Notes: generated by a model from the letters alone, not told the origin. Counted from the stretch's first letter, positions 1-9,306 are shown. The stretch: 64,000 nucleotides of DNA from JASHPR01 sp963778075 (GCA_963778075.1 CAVZTJ010000006.1:199214-263213), one strand, 5' to 3'. Program-made: numbers and translations.

Positions 1-1713
1 CGGCCTGCGCCGGAGCGGCTGGGGGGCGCGCCACGCGAGCCTCGCTGGCGGCGCGCCAGGCGGTTGCTGGGTGCGTACCCACTGCTGGCAATTCTGTGCC
101 TGCAGATTGTGCTGTCACTGCGCCTCGTCTGGCGAAACACCGCCTTCCAGGATGAAGCGCTGTACTTGTGGGCTGGGCATCTCGAATGGGCGCACTGGCT
201 GCACGGTACGCAGATCCCCAACTTCCCCACTTACTTCTCCGGCGCGCCGGTGCTGTATCCGCCCCTGGGCGCACTCGCTGACAGCGTGGGGGGACTGGCC
301 GGCGCGCGAATTCTCTCGCTAGGGTTCATGCTCGCTGCGAGTGTGCTGCTGTGGGGAACGGCGTCACGCCTGTTCGACAGGCAGGCGGCCTTCTTCGCCA
401 CCGCGATGTGGGTGGTGCTGTCACCTACGCTGCACCTGGGTGCCTTCGCCACCTACGATCCGATGTCCCTGTGTCTCATGGCCGCCGGGGCGTGGTGCGC
501 GGTCCGTGTCGGTCCCCGCGTCGAGGAGATGCGATGGCTCGCCTTGGCAGCCGTCGCGCTTGTGCTGGCCAACGCCACCAAGTACGCGTCGGCGCTGTTC
601 GATCCGGTGGTCGTGGTGATGGTGGCGATGAACGCCCGTTCGCTCGGGTTGCCAGCGAAAGCGGCCGCCGCACGCGCGGCGGCCCTGGGCGCCTATGTCA
701 TCTCCGGGGTGATCTTCCTTGCGATCGTGGGCGGCGGCTACTACGAAGCCGGCATTGGGCAGACGACCATAACCCGGGTGGTAGGAAACGACCCAGCATC
801 GGTCGTCTTCTCCTACTCCTGGTCCTGGATCGCCCCAGTGGGGGTGATCGGTCTGCTGGGAGTGGTCGTCAGCGTCGCCGCCGAGGGCAACCTGCATCGG
901 CGGGTGCTGCTGGCGACACTGCTCACGGCGGCGGCTCTTGCGCCGTTGCAGCAGGCCCGGATCCACACCCTGACCTCTCTTGACAAGCACGTTGATTTCG
1001 GCGCCTGGTTCGCGGCCATCGCTGCGGGCTACGCGGCGCGGGCGATCATCTCGCTGCCGCGCGGGCGCCGGTCGCAGGCGCTGGCCACCCTGGCGTGCGC
1101 TGCCGCCCTCATCCCCGCTGTGACGCGAGGCAGCACGCAAAGCGCAAGCCTGGTGGAATGGCCCAACGCCGCCGCGTTCAACACCGCGTTCGGGCGCCTC
1201 GCGGCGTCGCATCCGGGCCGGTTCCTCGTCGAGACACCCTCCATCCCGGAGTACTACCTGCCCAGCGGCTCCGATTGGCGCCTTTGGTCCAATACCCGCA
1301 GCATTGTCCTGCCCGACGGCCATAGCATCAGCGCGGCCGTCGGGGCCTCCGGTAACCCGCTGGTCTACCGGCGGTTCATCCAGCGGAATTACTTCAGCCT
1401 GGTTGCCCTTGATTTCCTGTCGACCCGCCCGCTTGACCTGGCTATCGCCGCCGACCTCGACGGCAACAGCCGCTACCGCCTGGCCGCCGATGTCCCCTAC
1501 GGAACCGCCCGGTACAAAATCTGGGAGCGGATCCCGCCCGGCACCGCCCGTCGAGTGCGGCCAGCAACCCCTGGCACGGCCAGACGAGGCACTGGCGGAA
1601 GCGAACCGGCGAGGCAAGACGCCTCTGCGGTGGAACGTCGTGGCCACCACAGAAGGCGCGAGCAGCATGACGGTCTGCCCCGTTGGCGGATCCTTCCCCG
1701 GGGGATGCCGTGA
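1..1713 (+). CDS. GT39-like multi-pass membrane glycosyltransferase (5' end outside window)
   Basis: The reading frame is open to the first base of the window, so the true start may lie upstream; TTG at 64 is the first in-window start. The protein has about ten hydrophobic segments and, just after the first one, the FQDEALYLWAG stretch. Its acidic DE pair is typical of GT39/ArnT-type transferases that use polyprenyl-phosphate sugars on the outer face of the membrane. The last ~50 residues are Arg/Pro/Gly-rich and look like out-of-frame sequence, so the natural C-terminus may be shorter or an indel may lie near 1540. The stop overlaps the next start (GTGA at 1710), which places the gene in one operon with the GT2 synthase. 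The sugar donor and acceptor cannot be told. Confidence 0.75.
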   Translation, partial: RPAPERLGGAPREPRWRRARRLLGAYPLLAILCLQIVLSLRLVWRNTAFQDEALYLWAGHLEWAHWLHGTQIPNFPTYFSGAPVLYPPLGALADSVGGLAGARILSLGFMLAASVLLWGTASRLFDRQAAFFATAMWVVLSPTLHLGAFATYDPMSLCLMAAGAWCAVRVGPRVEEMRWLALAAVALVLANATKYASALFDPVVVVMVAMNARSLGLPAKAAAARAAALGAYVISGVIFLAIVGGGYYEAGIGQTTITRVVGNDPASVVFSYSWSWIAPVGVIGLLGVVVSVAAEGNLHRRVLLATLLTAAALAPLQQARIHTLTSLDKHVDFGAWFAAIAAGYAARAIISLPRGRRSQALATLACAAALIPAVTRGSTQSASLVEWPNAAAFNTAFGRLAASHPGRFLVETPSIPEYYLPSGSDWRLWSNTRSIVLPDGHSISAAVGASGNPLVYRRFIQRNYFSLVALDFLSTRPLDLAIAADLDGNSRYRLAADVPYGTARYKIWERIPPGTARRVRPATPGTARRGTGGSEPARQDASAVERRGHHRRREQHDGLPRWRILPRGMP

Positions 1714-3263
1714 CCACGATCACCCGTGCCCCCGGGCGCCACCGCCGGTCCGCACTCGTGCTGCCACACTCGCCTGATGACAAGGAAAAACTCTCCTACG
1801 CTTCCCGCTCGCTTCCATATCTGACCGCGGCGCTGACCATAAGCCTGGTCTTTGTCGTCATCTCTCAGGTGCTCTTCGAGGAGCACAATCCCGTGGTCGC
1901 AGCCCCCTTCATCCTCTACACAGGCATCTACGCCGCTTACCAGATCCTCAGCCTGCCCGTGAACTTCACCGGGCGGAACTTCGACCTGGCTGCGCACCTC
2001 CGCCGGGTAGAGGCATGGCGGCCCGACAGCTACCCGTCCGTGGACATCTTCCTTCCCATCTGCGGAGAGCCTTTCCCAGTGCTGCGGAACACCTGGGCCG
2101 GAGTAGCCGAGCTGCTGCGTGCCTATCCAGGGTCGGCGCATGCGTTCGTCCTCGATGATGGGCCAGCAGACCGGGAACTCCGCGAAACGGTGGAGGCCCT
2201 TGGTTTCACGTACATGCGCCGTCCAAAACCCGGGCACCATAAGAAGTCCGGCAACCTCGCCCACGCGCTCCGGCACACCTGCGGCGAGCATGTCGTGATC
2301 TTCGACGCCGACTTCCGGCCCCGCTCCGACTTCCTGGCGGAGACTCTCCCTTATATGGAGGACTCCTCAATCGGGCTCGTCCAGACACCGCAGTACTTCC
2401 GGGTCAGCCGGGACCAGACCTGGGTGGAACGCGCTGCGGGCGCTTCGCTTGAGGTGTTCTACCGGGCGGTGCAGGTTTCGCGAGACCGGTTCGGGTCCGC
2501 CCTCTGCGTCGGCTCCAACGCCGTCTACCGGCGGTCTGCGCTGGCAGCCGCCGGCGGATTTACCGAGATTCCGTACGCCGAGGATTCGCACACTGGCCTC
2601 GACCTCCGGTATGCCGGGTACCGGCTCGTGTACCTGCCGATCTTGCTCGCCGCGGGGGTGTGCCCGTCTAGCATCGATTCCTACATGCGCCAGCAGTACC
2701 GATGGTGCTGCGGGGCCACCTCGCTGATCTTTACCCACCACATGTGGCGGGTGCGCATGCCGTGGCGGGCCAGGCTGCCCTATATCGCCGGGTGGCTGTG
2801 GAACCTCACAACTGGGCTCCGGGTACTGGTACTGCCGCTCACTCCGATCACCCTGCTGCTGGTGCTGCCTGGTGACATCAAGCTCCGGAACGCGCTGCCG
2901 CTCATTCCGGTCCTCATCACCTGCGTTGTGCTGTACCCCTTGTGGCATAACGTTCGCTGGACCGCGCACGCGTGGCCCCTCGCGATCGCCGTGGGCTGGG
3001 CGCAGACCCTGGCTATCTGGGATTATGCCCGGGGCAAAGTCATGTCCTGGGAGCCGAGCCGCGGACCGAAGGACGCCTCCCGCCGGTTTCGGAAGGCCGT
3101 CTGCGGCTGGAACGGCGTGCTTGCGCTCGCCTGGGTGCTGCTGGCCGCATGGCGTACGGAGCAGACTCAATCCAGCCGCTTCGCCGTTGTCGCATTGCTA
3201 GGCCTGGCGAATCTCGCGGCCGTGATTCGCGTGGTCTTTCCGGGAAGGGATGCCGCGAGCTAG
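1710..3263 (+). CDS. Processive GT2 glycosyltransferase (cellulose/beta-glucan synthase-like)
   Basis: Family 2 inverting glycosyltransferase with the processive signature: DDG near residue 148, DAD (metal/UDP) near 199, a YAED acidic catalytic motif near 291 and QQYRW near 328. Two N-terminal membrane helices (about residues 30-75) and about four to five C-terminal helices frame the cytosolic domain, as in BcsA-like synthases. No PilZ domain is visible. I chose GTG 1710, which overlaps the upstream stop as GTGA; a longer TTG start at 1683 exists. The next gene is an exported GH16 glucanase and a second GT2-GH16 pair follows, so a secreted beta-glucan is the likely product. Cellulose, mixed-linkage glucan and hyaluronan-like polymers cannot be separated from motifs alone. 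Confidence 0.85.
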   Translation: MTTITRAPGRHRRSALVLPHSPDDKEKLSYASRSLPYLTAALTISLVFVVISQVLFEEHNPVVAAPFILYTGIYAAYQILSLPVNFTGRNFDLAAHLRRVEAWRPDSYPSVDIFLPICGEPFPVLRNTWAGVAELLRAYPGSAHAFVLDDGPADRELRETVEALGFTYMRRPKPGHHKKSGNLAHALRHTCGEHVVIFDADFRPRSDFLAETLPYMEDSSIGLVQTPQYFRVSRDQTWVERAAGASLEVFYRAVQVSRDRFGSALCVGSNAVYRRSALAAAGGFTEIPYAEDSHTGLDLRYAGYRLVYLPILLAAGVCPSSIDSYMRQQYRWCCGATSLIFTHHMWRVRMPWRARLPYIAGWLWNLTTGLRVLVLPLTPITLLLVLPGDIKLRNALPLIPVLITCVVLYPLWHNVRWTAHAWPLAIAVGWAQTLAIWDYARGKVMSWEPSRGPKDASRRFRKAVCGWNGVLALAWVLLAAWRTEQTQSSRFAVVALLGLANLAAVIRVVFPGRDAAS

Positions 3264-3475
3264 ACCTGGCGCCGGGGATCACAGCTCCGCGCGGGGAGCA
3301 GGCAGACGGAGCGCGGACTCAGCTCACTCACGCTATGCTTACGTTCACATACGGTCAGTCATGGAACCTGTAACGTTCCGAATACCGATGAGCGGGCGCG
3401 GCCGCATGCCATCCGGAGCAGCGGACGACTGCCGGAGCCCGGCGGCATGACGCCTGTACAGCGCCAGGGGGGACC

Positions 3476-4375
3476 GTGCACGCACGCCGGTCGAAGGTGA
3501 ACTGGCTGCTCGGGCTGAGCCTCGCGCTCGTCCTGGCCGTGGCCGTCGTTGCGTTCGCGCTGCCTCGGTCAGGCCGCGCGACCATAGGGTGGAAGGAGAT
3601 CTGGTCGGACCAGTTCAATGGTCCCGTTGGATCGCCCGTGAACACCCAAAAGTGGGAGTACCAGATGGGGCACGGGATATTCGGCAACGGCGAGGTCGAG
3701 GTCATGACCGATTCCACCAGTAACGTGCACCTCGACGGCCACGGGCACCTGGATATCACCGCCGTCCACCAGGGAAACCAGTGGACATCAGGGCGGATCA
3801 AGTCCCTGCAGGCATTCACCCCGCAGCCGGGCCGCGAGCTGCGTGTGGCCGCCTCATTGCGGCTGCCGGCCGTGGCCCAGGGATTGGGCTACTGGCCGGC
3901 CTTCTGGATGCTGGGGGTCGGTACATGGCCGGCACACGGGGAAGTTGACATCATGGAGGACGTCAACTCATTAAGCCAGCACTCTGGCACCCTGCATTGC
4001 GGGAATCTCACCCAGCTCAACGGGGACGGCACCTATGGCCCGTGTCACGAGACCAACGGCCTGACGAGCAAGCTTCGCCCGTGCCCCGGCTGCGTGGCCG
4101 GGTACCACGTCTACAGCGTCACCATTGATCGTCGCCATGCCGGGAACGAGCAGATCCGCTGGTATCTCGACGGCCGGGAGTTCTTCCATGTGAACGAACG
4201 CCAGGTCGGGGCGGCGGCCTGGGACCTCGCCGCGCATCATGGCTTCAACATCATCTTCGACTTAGCGATGGGCGGATCATTCCCGGATCTGAAGTGCGCC
4301 TGCGCCACCCCGTCTGCCACGACGACGTCCGGTGGCACGATCCAGGTCGCCTACGTCGCCGTCTACCAGAACTGA
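3476..4375 (+). CDS. Exported glycoside hydrolase family 16 (beta-glucanase-like)
   Basis: 299 aa. A short basic N-terminus and a hydrophobic helix (about residues 9-30) form a signal peptide or anchor; the rest is a GH16 jelly roll. The catalytic motif GEVDIMED lies at about 155-162, with the nucleophile and acid/base glutamates flanking the aspartate. FGNGEVEVMTD, the WTSGRI strand and GYWPAFWM are typical GH16 strands. Four to five cysteines sit in the 180-310 half (for example LHCGNL, PCPGC, CAC), suggesting disulfides outside the cell. GTG 3476 is preceded by AGGGGGGA. The gene follows a GT2 synthase by about 210 bp and may trim or release the polymer, as the endoglucanases of cellulose operons do; this role is inferred. 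Confidence 0.85.
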   Translation: MHARRSKVNWLLGLSLALVLAVAVVAFALPRSGRATIGWKEIWSDQFNGPVGSPVNTQKWEYQMGHGIFGNGEVEVMTDSTSNVHLDGHGHLDITAVHQGNQWTSGRIKSLQAFTPQPGRELRVAASLRLPAVAQGLGYWPAFWMLGVGTWPAHGEVDIMEDVNSLSQHSGTLHCGNLTQLNGDGTYGPCHETNGLTSKLRPCPGCVAGYHVYSVTIDRRHAGNEQIRWYLDGREFFHVNERQVGAAAWDLAAHHGFNIIFDLAMGGSFPDLKCACATPSATTTSGGTIQVAYVAVYQN

Positions 4376-5023
4376 CAGCTCCGGCCGGGCATGTCGGGCA
4401 GGGCCCCCTTGGTTTGCAGCGAGGCCCGGGCAGGCCGCCTGGACGGACCACGACCTGATGACCTTGCGTAGTCGATCGGACCGACTAGAGTCTGTCCGAA
4501 ATCCAACACTCACAGTAGTGATGCGATAACCTATAGTAGTTGAACCTCTCTCCCCTACACACCGGTCCTCCGCGCCTCGAGGTCGTATCACCCGCACATC
4601 TGATGAGGGATCTTTGACCACGCATGAGAACGACGCGGTTCGTCTGCCCCAAGTCCACCCCGACGCCACGCGGTCTTGCGGCCGCGCGCACATTGCCATG
4701 GTGTTCGACGCCGGGTGCAATCCGGGAGGGTCCAAAACCGCCACTCGCGGGCTCCCCGGGGCAGTGAACAGACGGAACGAGACGCTAGCCATCGCTTGGG
4801 TCGGGTCGCGGCCCAGGAGAAGCACGGCGCCATCGCGCCGCACTCTCGGGGCCGCCTGAAACCGCTGACAAACACTCGCGCGAGGACGCACCTTCAGGCG
4901 CTTGGCGAAGCGAGGTGGCCCATCCAGGGCGGTATCCGGACTGTTATTGAGCAGTCCCGTCTGGGACCGAAATACCCCTCCAAATGTCCCTAACCTCCTT
5001 AAACTGCGGAGAGTAACTAGAAG
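4376..5023 (+). other. 648-bp non-coding gap upstream of the second synthase
   Basis: No frame here has coding character; the short ORFs inside have skewed composition and no recognisable domain. The stretch 4480-4600 is AT-richer than its surroundings and may hold the promoter of the second GT2-GH16 module. I looked for the conserved cores of c-di-GMP (GEMM) and c-di-AMP (ydaO) riboswitches, which would make sense before a polysaccharide synthase, and could not match either. The last 40 bases hold a GGAGAG ribosome-binding site before ATG 5024. Confidence 0.4.
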
Positions 5024-6832
5024 ATGACTGCTAATTTGCTGTCAGCTAAAGAAGGCCAGCTGTTTCGGCCCGGGAGCGGTTTAAGCCCAGGCGGCGACCC
5101 GGAGGCTTCTGCAGAGCATCAGGCGGCCGGCCTCGCCAAGCTGGTGGCCATCGCCGAGGCAGCCGAGCCGGTGCCGATGCTCCAGCCTCAACCGGCCAGC
5201 CCGACCCGGCGGTGGGCGCGCCCACTGCACTCGCGTGCGCTTCTGGTCAACTGGCTGCTCCTTGCGGCCGGCATGGCGCTCGCGGCCCGGTTTGCCCTTT
5301 TCTGGTTCAACCCGGCGCGGCTGCCGCGGGACTTCACCGGCGGCCTGGGGGTCTGGGACATCGTGTTTTTCGCCGCACTCACGTTCGTGGTCTGGCACCG
5401 CCAGGCCATGGACATCCTGGCCTGGCTGATCTGCAGCCGGCTAGAAGGGCCTCCCGAGTCGCCGCCGCCGCCACGCGGCCTGCGCGTGGCCTTCATCACC
5501 ACATTTGTTCCCGGCAGCGAGCCGCTCGAGATGCTAAGGCGCACCCTCGCCAGCATGGTCGTCGCGGACTATCCGCACGACACGTGGGTGCTGGACGAGG
5601 GCAACGATCCAGAGGCGCGTGCGCTCTGCGGGATGCTCGGTGTGAAGCACTTCAGCCGGAATGGCCGGGAGTGCTACAACCGGCCGCGCGGGCGCTTTCT
5701 GGCCAAGAGCAAGGCCGGAAACCACAACGCCTGGTACGAGGAGTACGCCTCGCGGTACGACGTGGTCGCCCAGATCGACAGCGACTTCAAGGTCCGCAGG
5801 GACTTCCTGACCCGGACGATCGGCTATTTCCGGGACCCGCGGGTCGGGTTCGTGGGCACGCCGCAGATCTACGGAAACCTCGATAACTGGATCGCGCGCG
5901 GGGCTGCCCAGCAAACCTATCTGTTCTACGGCCCGATCATGCGCGCACTCAGCCGCCGCAGGATGACGCTGCTCATCGGGGCCAATCACGTGGTGCGCGT
6001 GGCCGCGCTGCGCGATGTCGGGTGGTACCAGGGCCATCTCACCGAGGACCTGGCCACCGGGATGCGATTTCACCAAGGCCGGTGGGAGAGCGTCTACGTG
6101 CCCGAGCCGCTCGCCGTGGGCGAAGGCCCAGAGACCTGGGCCGCGTACTTCAACCAGCAGTACCGGTGGGCGTTCGGGTGCATGAACATCTTCTTCACCA
6201 CCCACTGGCCGAAGGTGAACTTCAGAATGCGCGTAACCCATTCTCTGTACTATTTTCTGATGGAGCAGTTTTATTTCAGCGGGCTGACAATGGCAACCGC
6301 TGTGCTCCTGATCATGATCTACTATGTTTTCGGCTGGGTCCCGGCCAAAATTCAGATACCGCAGCTCATCGTTTGGTATCTTCCCCTGGTGATCTGGCGC
6401 CAGATCATGCAATTCTGGCTGCAGCGGTTTAACATCCGCCCCAACGTGGAGCGTGGCATGCTCTGGGCCGGCCGGCTGCTAACAATTACGGTTATACCGA
6501 TTTACTTCCTGGCGCTGATCGGGGTGCTGCGTAACCGGCGGGTGACCTTCAAGACGACGCCGAAGGGCAACGCGCGCGGCGGGGAGATCGCCGAAGACGA
6601 CCTGAATGTCTTCAAACCGCACTTGGCGCTCGCCGCCCTGATTCTTGCCGGGATGGGCATCGGTGTCCTGCTACGCCACACCACCTGGGTGTTCTTCGCA
6701 TGGGGCGGGGCCACCGCGATCCTGCTGTCGGTCTTCTCCATCCCCCGCCTATGCCGGCGGCTGGCAGGCGCGCTGCGCTGGGAGCGAGCCGGTATTGGCC
6801 AGCCTAAATCCACCTCCCAGCAGGCCAGTTAA
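5024..6832 (+). CDS. Processive GT2 glycosyltransferase, second copy (cellulose/glucan synthase-like)
   Basis: 602 aa. A ~60-residue Pro/Ala-rich cytosolic lead is followed by two membrane helices (about 78-95 and 108-125), the GT2 catalytic domain and about five C-terminal helices. Motifs are DEGND near 190, DSD near 252, TED near 340 and QQYRW near 378: the full processive set, including the Q-x-x-R-W that holds the growing chain. It is only distantly similar to the first GT2 of the window (different lengths around the TED motif), so the two are not a recent duplication even though each is followed by a very similar GH16. The start is ATG 5024 with GGAGAG upstream. UDP-glucose is the most likely donor by family; this is inference. 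Confidence 0.87.
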   Translation: MTANLLSAKEGQLFRPGSGLSPGGDPEASAEHQAAGLAKLVAIAEAAEPVPMLQPQPASPTRRWARPLHSRALLVNWLLLAAGMALAARFALFWFNPARLPRDFTGGLGVWDIVFFAALTFVVWHRQAMDILAWLICSRLEGPPESPPPPRGLRVAFITTFVPGSEPLEMLRRTLASMVVADYPHDTWVLDEGNDPEARALCGMLGVKHFSRNGRECYNRPRGRFLAKSKAGNHNAWYEEYASRYDVVAQIDSDFKVRRDFLTRTIGYFRDPRVGFVGTPQIYGNLDNWIARGAAQQTYLFYGPIMRALSRRRMTLLIGANHVVRVAALRDVGWYQGHLTEDLATGMRFHQGRWESVYVPEPLAVGEGPETWAAYFNQQYRWAFGCMNIFFTTHWPKVNFRMRVTHSLYYFLMEQFYFSGLTMATAVLLIMIYYVFGWVPAKIQIPQLIVWYLPLVIWRQIMQFWLQRFNIRPNVERGMLWAGRLLTITVIPIYFLALIGVLRNRRVTFKTTPKGNARGGEIAEDDLNVFKPHLALAALILAGMGIGVLLRHTTWVFFAWGGATAILLSVFSIPRLCRRLAGALRWERAGIGQPKSTSQQAS

Positions 6833-6893
6833 TATGCGGCGCACCCTCTTTACTTTGCTATGCTGGCCCGCCTAATGCTGAGGGGGTAAGACC

Positions 6894-7799
6894 GTGCGCG
6901 TAGGCACTTCATGCCGGAAATGGCCCGCAAATGTTGTCATGTGCTTGTTATTGACAATAGCTTGTACGGCCTGCGCACCCACGTTGGCCGCGGGCACCTC
7001 GGCTTCCTGGCAAGAGGTATGGTTGGCCAGTTTTTCCGGACCGGCTGGCGACGAAGTCAGCACGAAATACTGGAAATACGACACCGGCGAGGGAGTGTTC
7101 GGCAATGGTGAAATCGAGACCATGACGGACTCTCCGAGCAACGTGCACCTCGACGGGCTTGGCGATCTCGATATCACGGCGCTCTACCAGGGATCCGGCT
7201 GGACGTCGGGCCGGATCCAGACCATCAGGTACTTCGGCGCCCCGGCCGGGGGAGAGATGAAGGTCAGCGCCAGCATCAAGCAGCCGGACCCCGAGGACGG
7301 CCTGGGTTACTGGCCGGCGTTCTGGTTGCTCGGGTCGGGCACATGGCCCGCGCACGGCGAGATCGACGTGCTGGAGGAGGTCGACGGCCTTAGCGAGCAC
7401 TCCGGAGCACTCCACTGCGGAAACCTCACCCGGCTCAACCTCGACGGGACATTCGGGCCGTGCCATGAGCACAACGGTCTGTCGAGCGGGATGCAGCCGT
7501 GTGTTGGCTGCCAGAGCGGCTATCACGTGTACAGCGTGATCGTTGACCGGCGCAACGCCGCCGACGAGCAGATCCGCTGGTACCTCGACGGCAAGGAATT
7601 TTTCAGCGTGAGCGAGAGCCAGGTGGGCTCTCCGGCCTGGATCGAGGCCGTCAACCACGGATTCTCGATCATCCTCGACTTGGCGATGGGCGGCCAGTAT
7701 CCGAACCAGTTGTGCGGCTGCGTGACTCCCACCAGCCAGACGTCCACCGGTGGCACGATGAAGGTGCGCAGCATCTCGGTCTATGACAGCGGCGGCTAG
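6894..7799 (+). CDS. Exported GH16 beta-glucanase-like protein, paralogue of 3476-4375
   Basis: 301 aa with an N-terminal signal (hydrophobic run about residues 13-27). Two cysteines around 24-27 give possible but non-canonical lipoboxes, so lipid anchoring is uncertain. GH16 catalytic motif GEIDVLEE lies at about 155-162. The mature part matches the first GH16 nearly strand for strand (FGNGEIETMTD, SNVHLDGLG, WTSGRIQ, GYWPAFWLLG, ALHCGNLTRLN, YHVYSVIVDRR), including the cysteine positions, so the two genes are clear paralogues. GTG 6894 is preceded by AGGGGGTAAG. It lies about 60 bp after the second synthase, presumably co-transcribed, and its end overlaps the convergent LysR remnant by a few bases. 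Confidence 0.85.
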   Translation: MRVGTSCRKWPANVVMCLLLTIACTACAPTLAAGTSASWQEVWLASFSGPAGDEVSTKYWKYDTGEGVFGNGEIETMTDSPSNVHLDGLGDLDITALYQGSGWTSGRIQTIRYFGAPAGGEMKVSASIKQPDPEDGLGYWPAFWLLGSGTWPAHGEIDVLEEVDGLSEHSGALHCGNLTRLNLDGTFGPCHEHNGLSSGMQPCVGCQSGYHVYSVIVDRRNAADEQIRWYLDGKEFFSVSESQVGSPAWIEAVNHGFSIILDLAMGGQYPNQLCGCVTPTSQTSTGGTMKVRSISVYDSGG

Positions 7800-8192
7800 C
7801 CGATCGCGGAGCGCGGCGAGCTTGAGTTGAGGTCCGTGATCATCTTTTTAATGTCGGTGACCAGCGCCGTCGCCCGCTTTCGGTGCACCAGGTAGATCGC
7901 GCGCGCCAGAGACAACCCTTCGAAGGGCCGGAACGTGACGCCAGGCCGGCTGGTGTGGCCGAGCACGCTGGCCGGGACGAGCGCGATACCGAGCCCGGCC
8001 TCGATGAGGGCGAGCGCGACGTCGGGATGATGGCGGCGGAATCGGGCGAGCGCGCCGGGCACGAGCGACTGGCCTGCGCTGGCGAACGTGCCGACGGCGA
8101 GCCGCCGTGGCTGGGCGCCCAGCATCGCCACGCAGCCAAGGTCGCGCTCCAGCTTGCCGATCTGCTGGGAGACGGCCGACAGGGCAGGATGG
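7796..8192 (-). pseudogene. LysR-type regulator, internally deleted remnant
   Basis: Reading the minus strand from a stop just above 8190, the frame gives HPALSAVSQQIGKLERDLGC, which is recognition helix 3 of a LysR HTH, then RRLAVGTFASAGQSLVP, the first strand of the effector domain, and HPDVALALIEAG fused directly to LGIALVPASVLG. In LysR proteins about 20-30 residues (linker helix end) and about 90 residues (middle of the effector domain) separate these pieces. The first HTH helices and start codon are also missing. Only about 130 of the usual 300 residues remain, so this is a decayed gene. It abuts the divergent dehydratase-like gene, the usual layout for a LysR regulator and its target. 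Confidence 0.75.
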
Positions 8193-8196
8193 GATC

Positions 8197-9138
8197 ATGA
8201 CGACCAGCGCCGACGTACACGCCGCCGCCTCCCGCATCGCCGGGCACATCCGGGTTACCCCGGTGTTCGAGGCAGACGCGGGAACGTTCCCGCCCGCGGC
8301 CCGGGTGTGGCTGAAGCTGGAGCAGCTTCAGCACACCGGATCGTTCAAGGCGCGCGGCGCGTTCAACCGCATCCTGTCCGCCGCCGAGCAGGACATGATC
8401 CCCGCCGTCGGCGTCGTCGCCGCGTCTGGCGGGAACGCCGGGCTTGCCGTGGCGTACGCGGCAGCCCGGCAGAACGTGCCCGCGCGGGTGTACGTGCCCG
8501 CGACCGCCCCGGCGGTGAAGGTCGCCCGCCTGCAGAAATACGGCGCCGAGGTCGTGCAGGCGGGGAGCCGCTACTCCGACGCCTACGAGCTGGCGATCAA
8601 GCATGCCGCCGAGGTCGGCGCGCTGTTCTGCCATCCTTACGACCAGCCCGAGGTCTGCGCGGGCCAGGGGACGCTGGGGCTCGAACTGCTGGAGCAGGCC
8701 GGCGGCGAGCTGGACACGGTCGTGGTCGCGGCCGGCGGCGGCGGGCTGATGGCCGGGGTTGCCGCGGCGACCGAAGGCAAGGCCAGAGTCGTGGCGGTGG
8801 AGCCGGACACCATCCCGACCCTCCATGCCGCGCTTGCCGCGGGCGGTCCGGTCGACGTCGACGTCGCGGGCATCGCGGCCGATTCGCTGGGCGCCACCCG
8901 CCTTGGTGACATCCCGTATGCGGTGGCGGAACGCACCGGCGTCCGGTCGGTCCTGGTCCGCGACGCGGACATCGTCGCGGCCCGCGAGCTGCTGTGGGAC
9001 CGCTACCGCATGGCCGTGGAGCCCGGCGGCGCCGCTGCCTTCGCCGCGCTGCTTGCCGGCGCCTACCAGCCCGGCGACGGCGAGCGCATCGCCGTCGTTC
9101 TGTGCGGTGCCAACACCGACCCGGCCACCCTGACCTGA
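8197..9138 (+). CDS. PLP-dependent threonine/serine dehydratase-like enzyme
   Basis: 313 aa fold-type II PLP enzyme. The Schiff-base lysine is in GSFKARGA (Lys about 51), the Asn loop SGGNAG is near 77, and the glycine-rich phosphate-binding loop AAGGGG is near 180. No C-terminal ACT/regulatory domain is present, so it resembles catabolic or serine/threonine dehydratases and serine racemases rather than IlvA. ATG 8197 follows AGGATGGG and gives the family N-terminus; longer in-frame starts run into the LysR remnant. Its likely former regulator next door is destroyed, so expression may now be constitutive. Substrate choice (Thr, Ser, 3-hydroxyaspartate) is not decidable here. Confidence 0.85.
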   Translation: MTTSADVHAAASRIAGHIRVTPVFEADAGTFPPAARVWLKLEQLQHTGSFKARGAFNRILSAAEQDMIPAVGVVAASGGNAGLAVAYAAARQNVPARVYVPATAPAVKVARLQKYGAEVVQAGSRYSDAYELAIKHAAEVGALFCHPYDQPEVCAGQGTLGLELLEQAGGELDTVVVAAGGGGLMAGVAAATEGKARVVAVEPDTIPTLHAALAAGGPVDVDVAGIAADSLGATRLGDIPYAVAERTGVRSVLVRDADIVAARELLWDRYRMAVEPGGAAAFAALLAGAYQPGDGERIAVVLCGANTDPATLT

Positions 9139-9162
9139 CCCCTCCCGCGCCAATCCGGGTGG

Positions 9163-9306
9163 TCAGCCAACCCTCGACAGGGCGGTGGCCGGGCTCAGGC
9201 GAGCCGCGCGCCAAGTGCCCAGAGCGCCGGCCAGGAGGGTGCCGAAGATTCCCAGGGCGACGGCGAGCGCGATGATGCTGGGCGAGATCGGCGCGCTGAA
9301 ATGGAC
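9163..9306 (-). pseudogene. FtsX/MacB-type ABC permease, C-terminal fragment
   Basis: About 47 residues on the minus strand, ending GTWRAARLSPATALSRVG, match the last transmembrane helix and C-terminal motif (P/T-x-RAARLxPxxAL) of FtsX-like permeases. The helix IIALAVALGIFGTLLAGAL precedes it. Upstream the frame continues to 9516 but loses all resemblance to a permease. There is no ATPase partner nearby. It is best read as the left-over 3' end of a deleted export operon. Confidence 0.6.

Noticed and set aside
4376..5023. Riboswitch (c-di-GMP or c-di-AMP) before the second synthase
   Set aside because: No match to the conserved cores could be found by eye; only kept as an open question.
7840..9153. 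Minus-strand frame of 437 codons opposite the dehydratase-like gene
   Set aside because: Antisense composition; the plus strand has full PLP-enzyme motifs.
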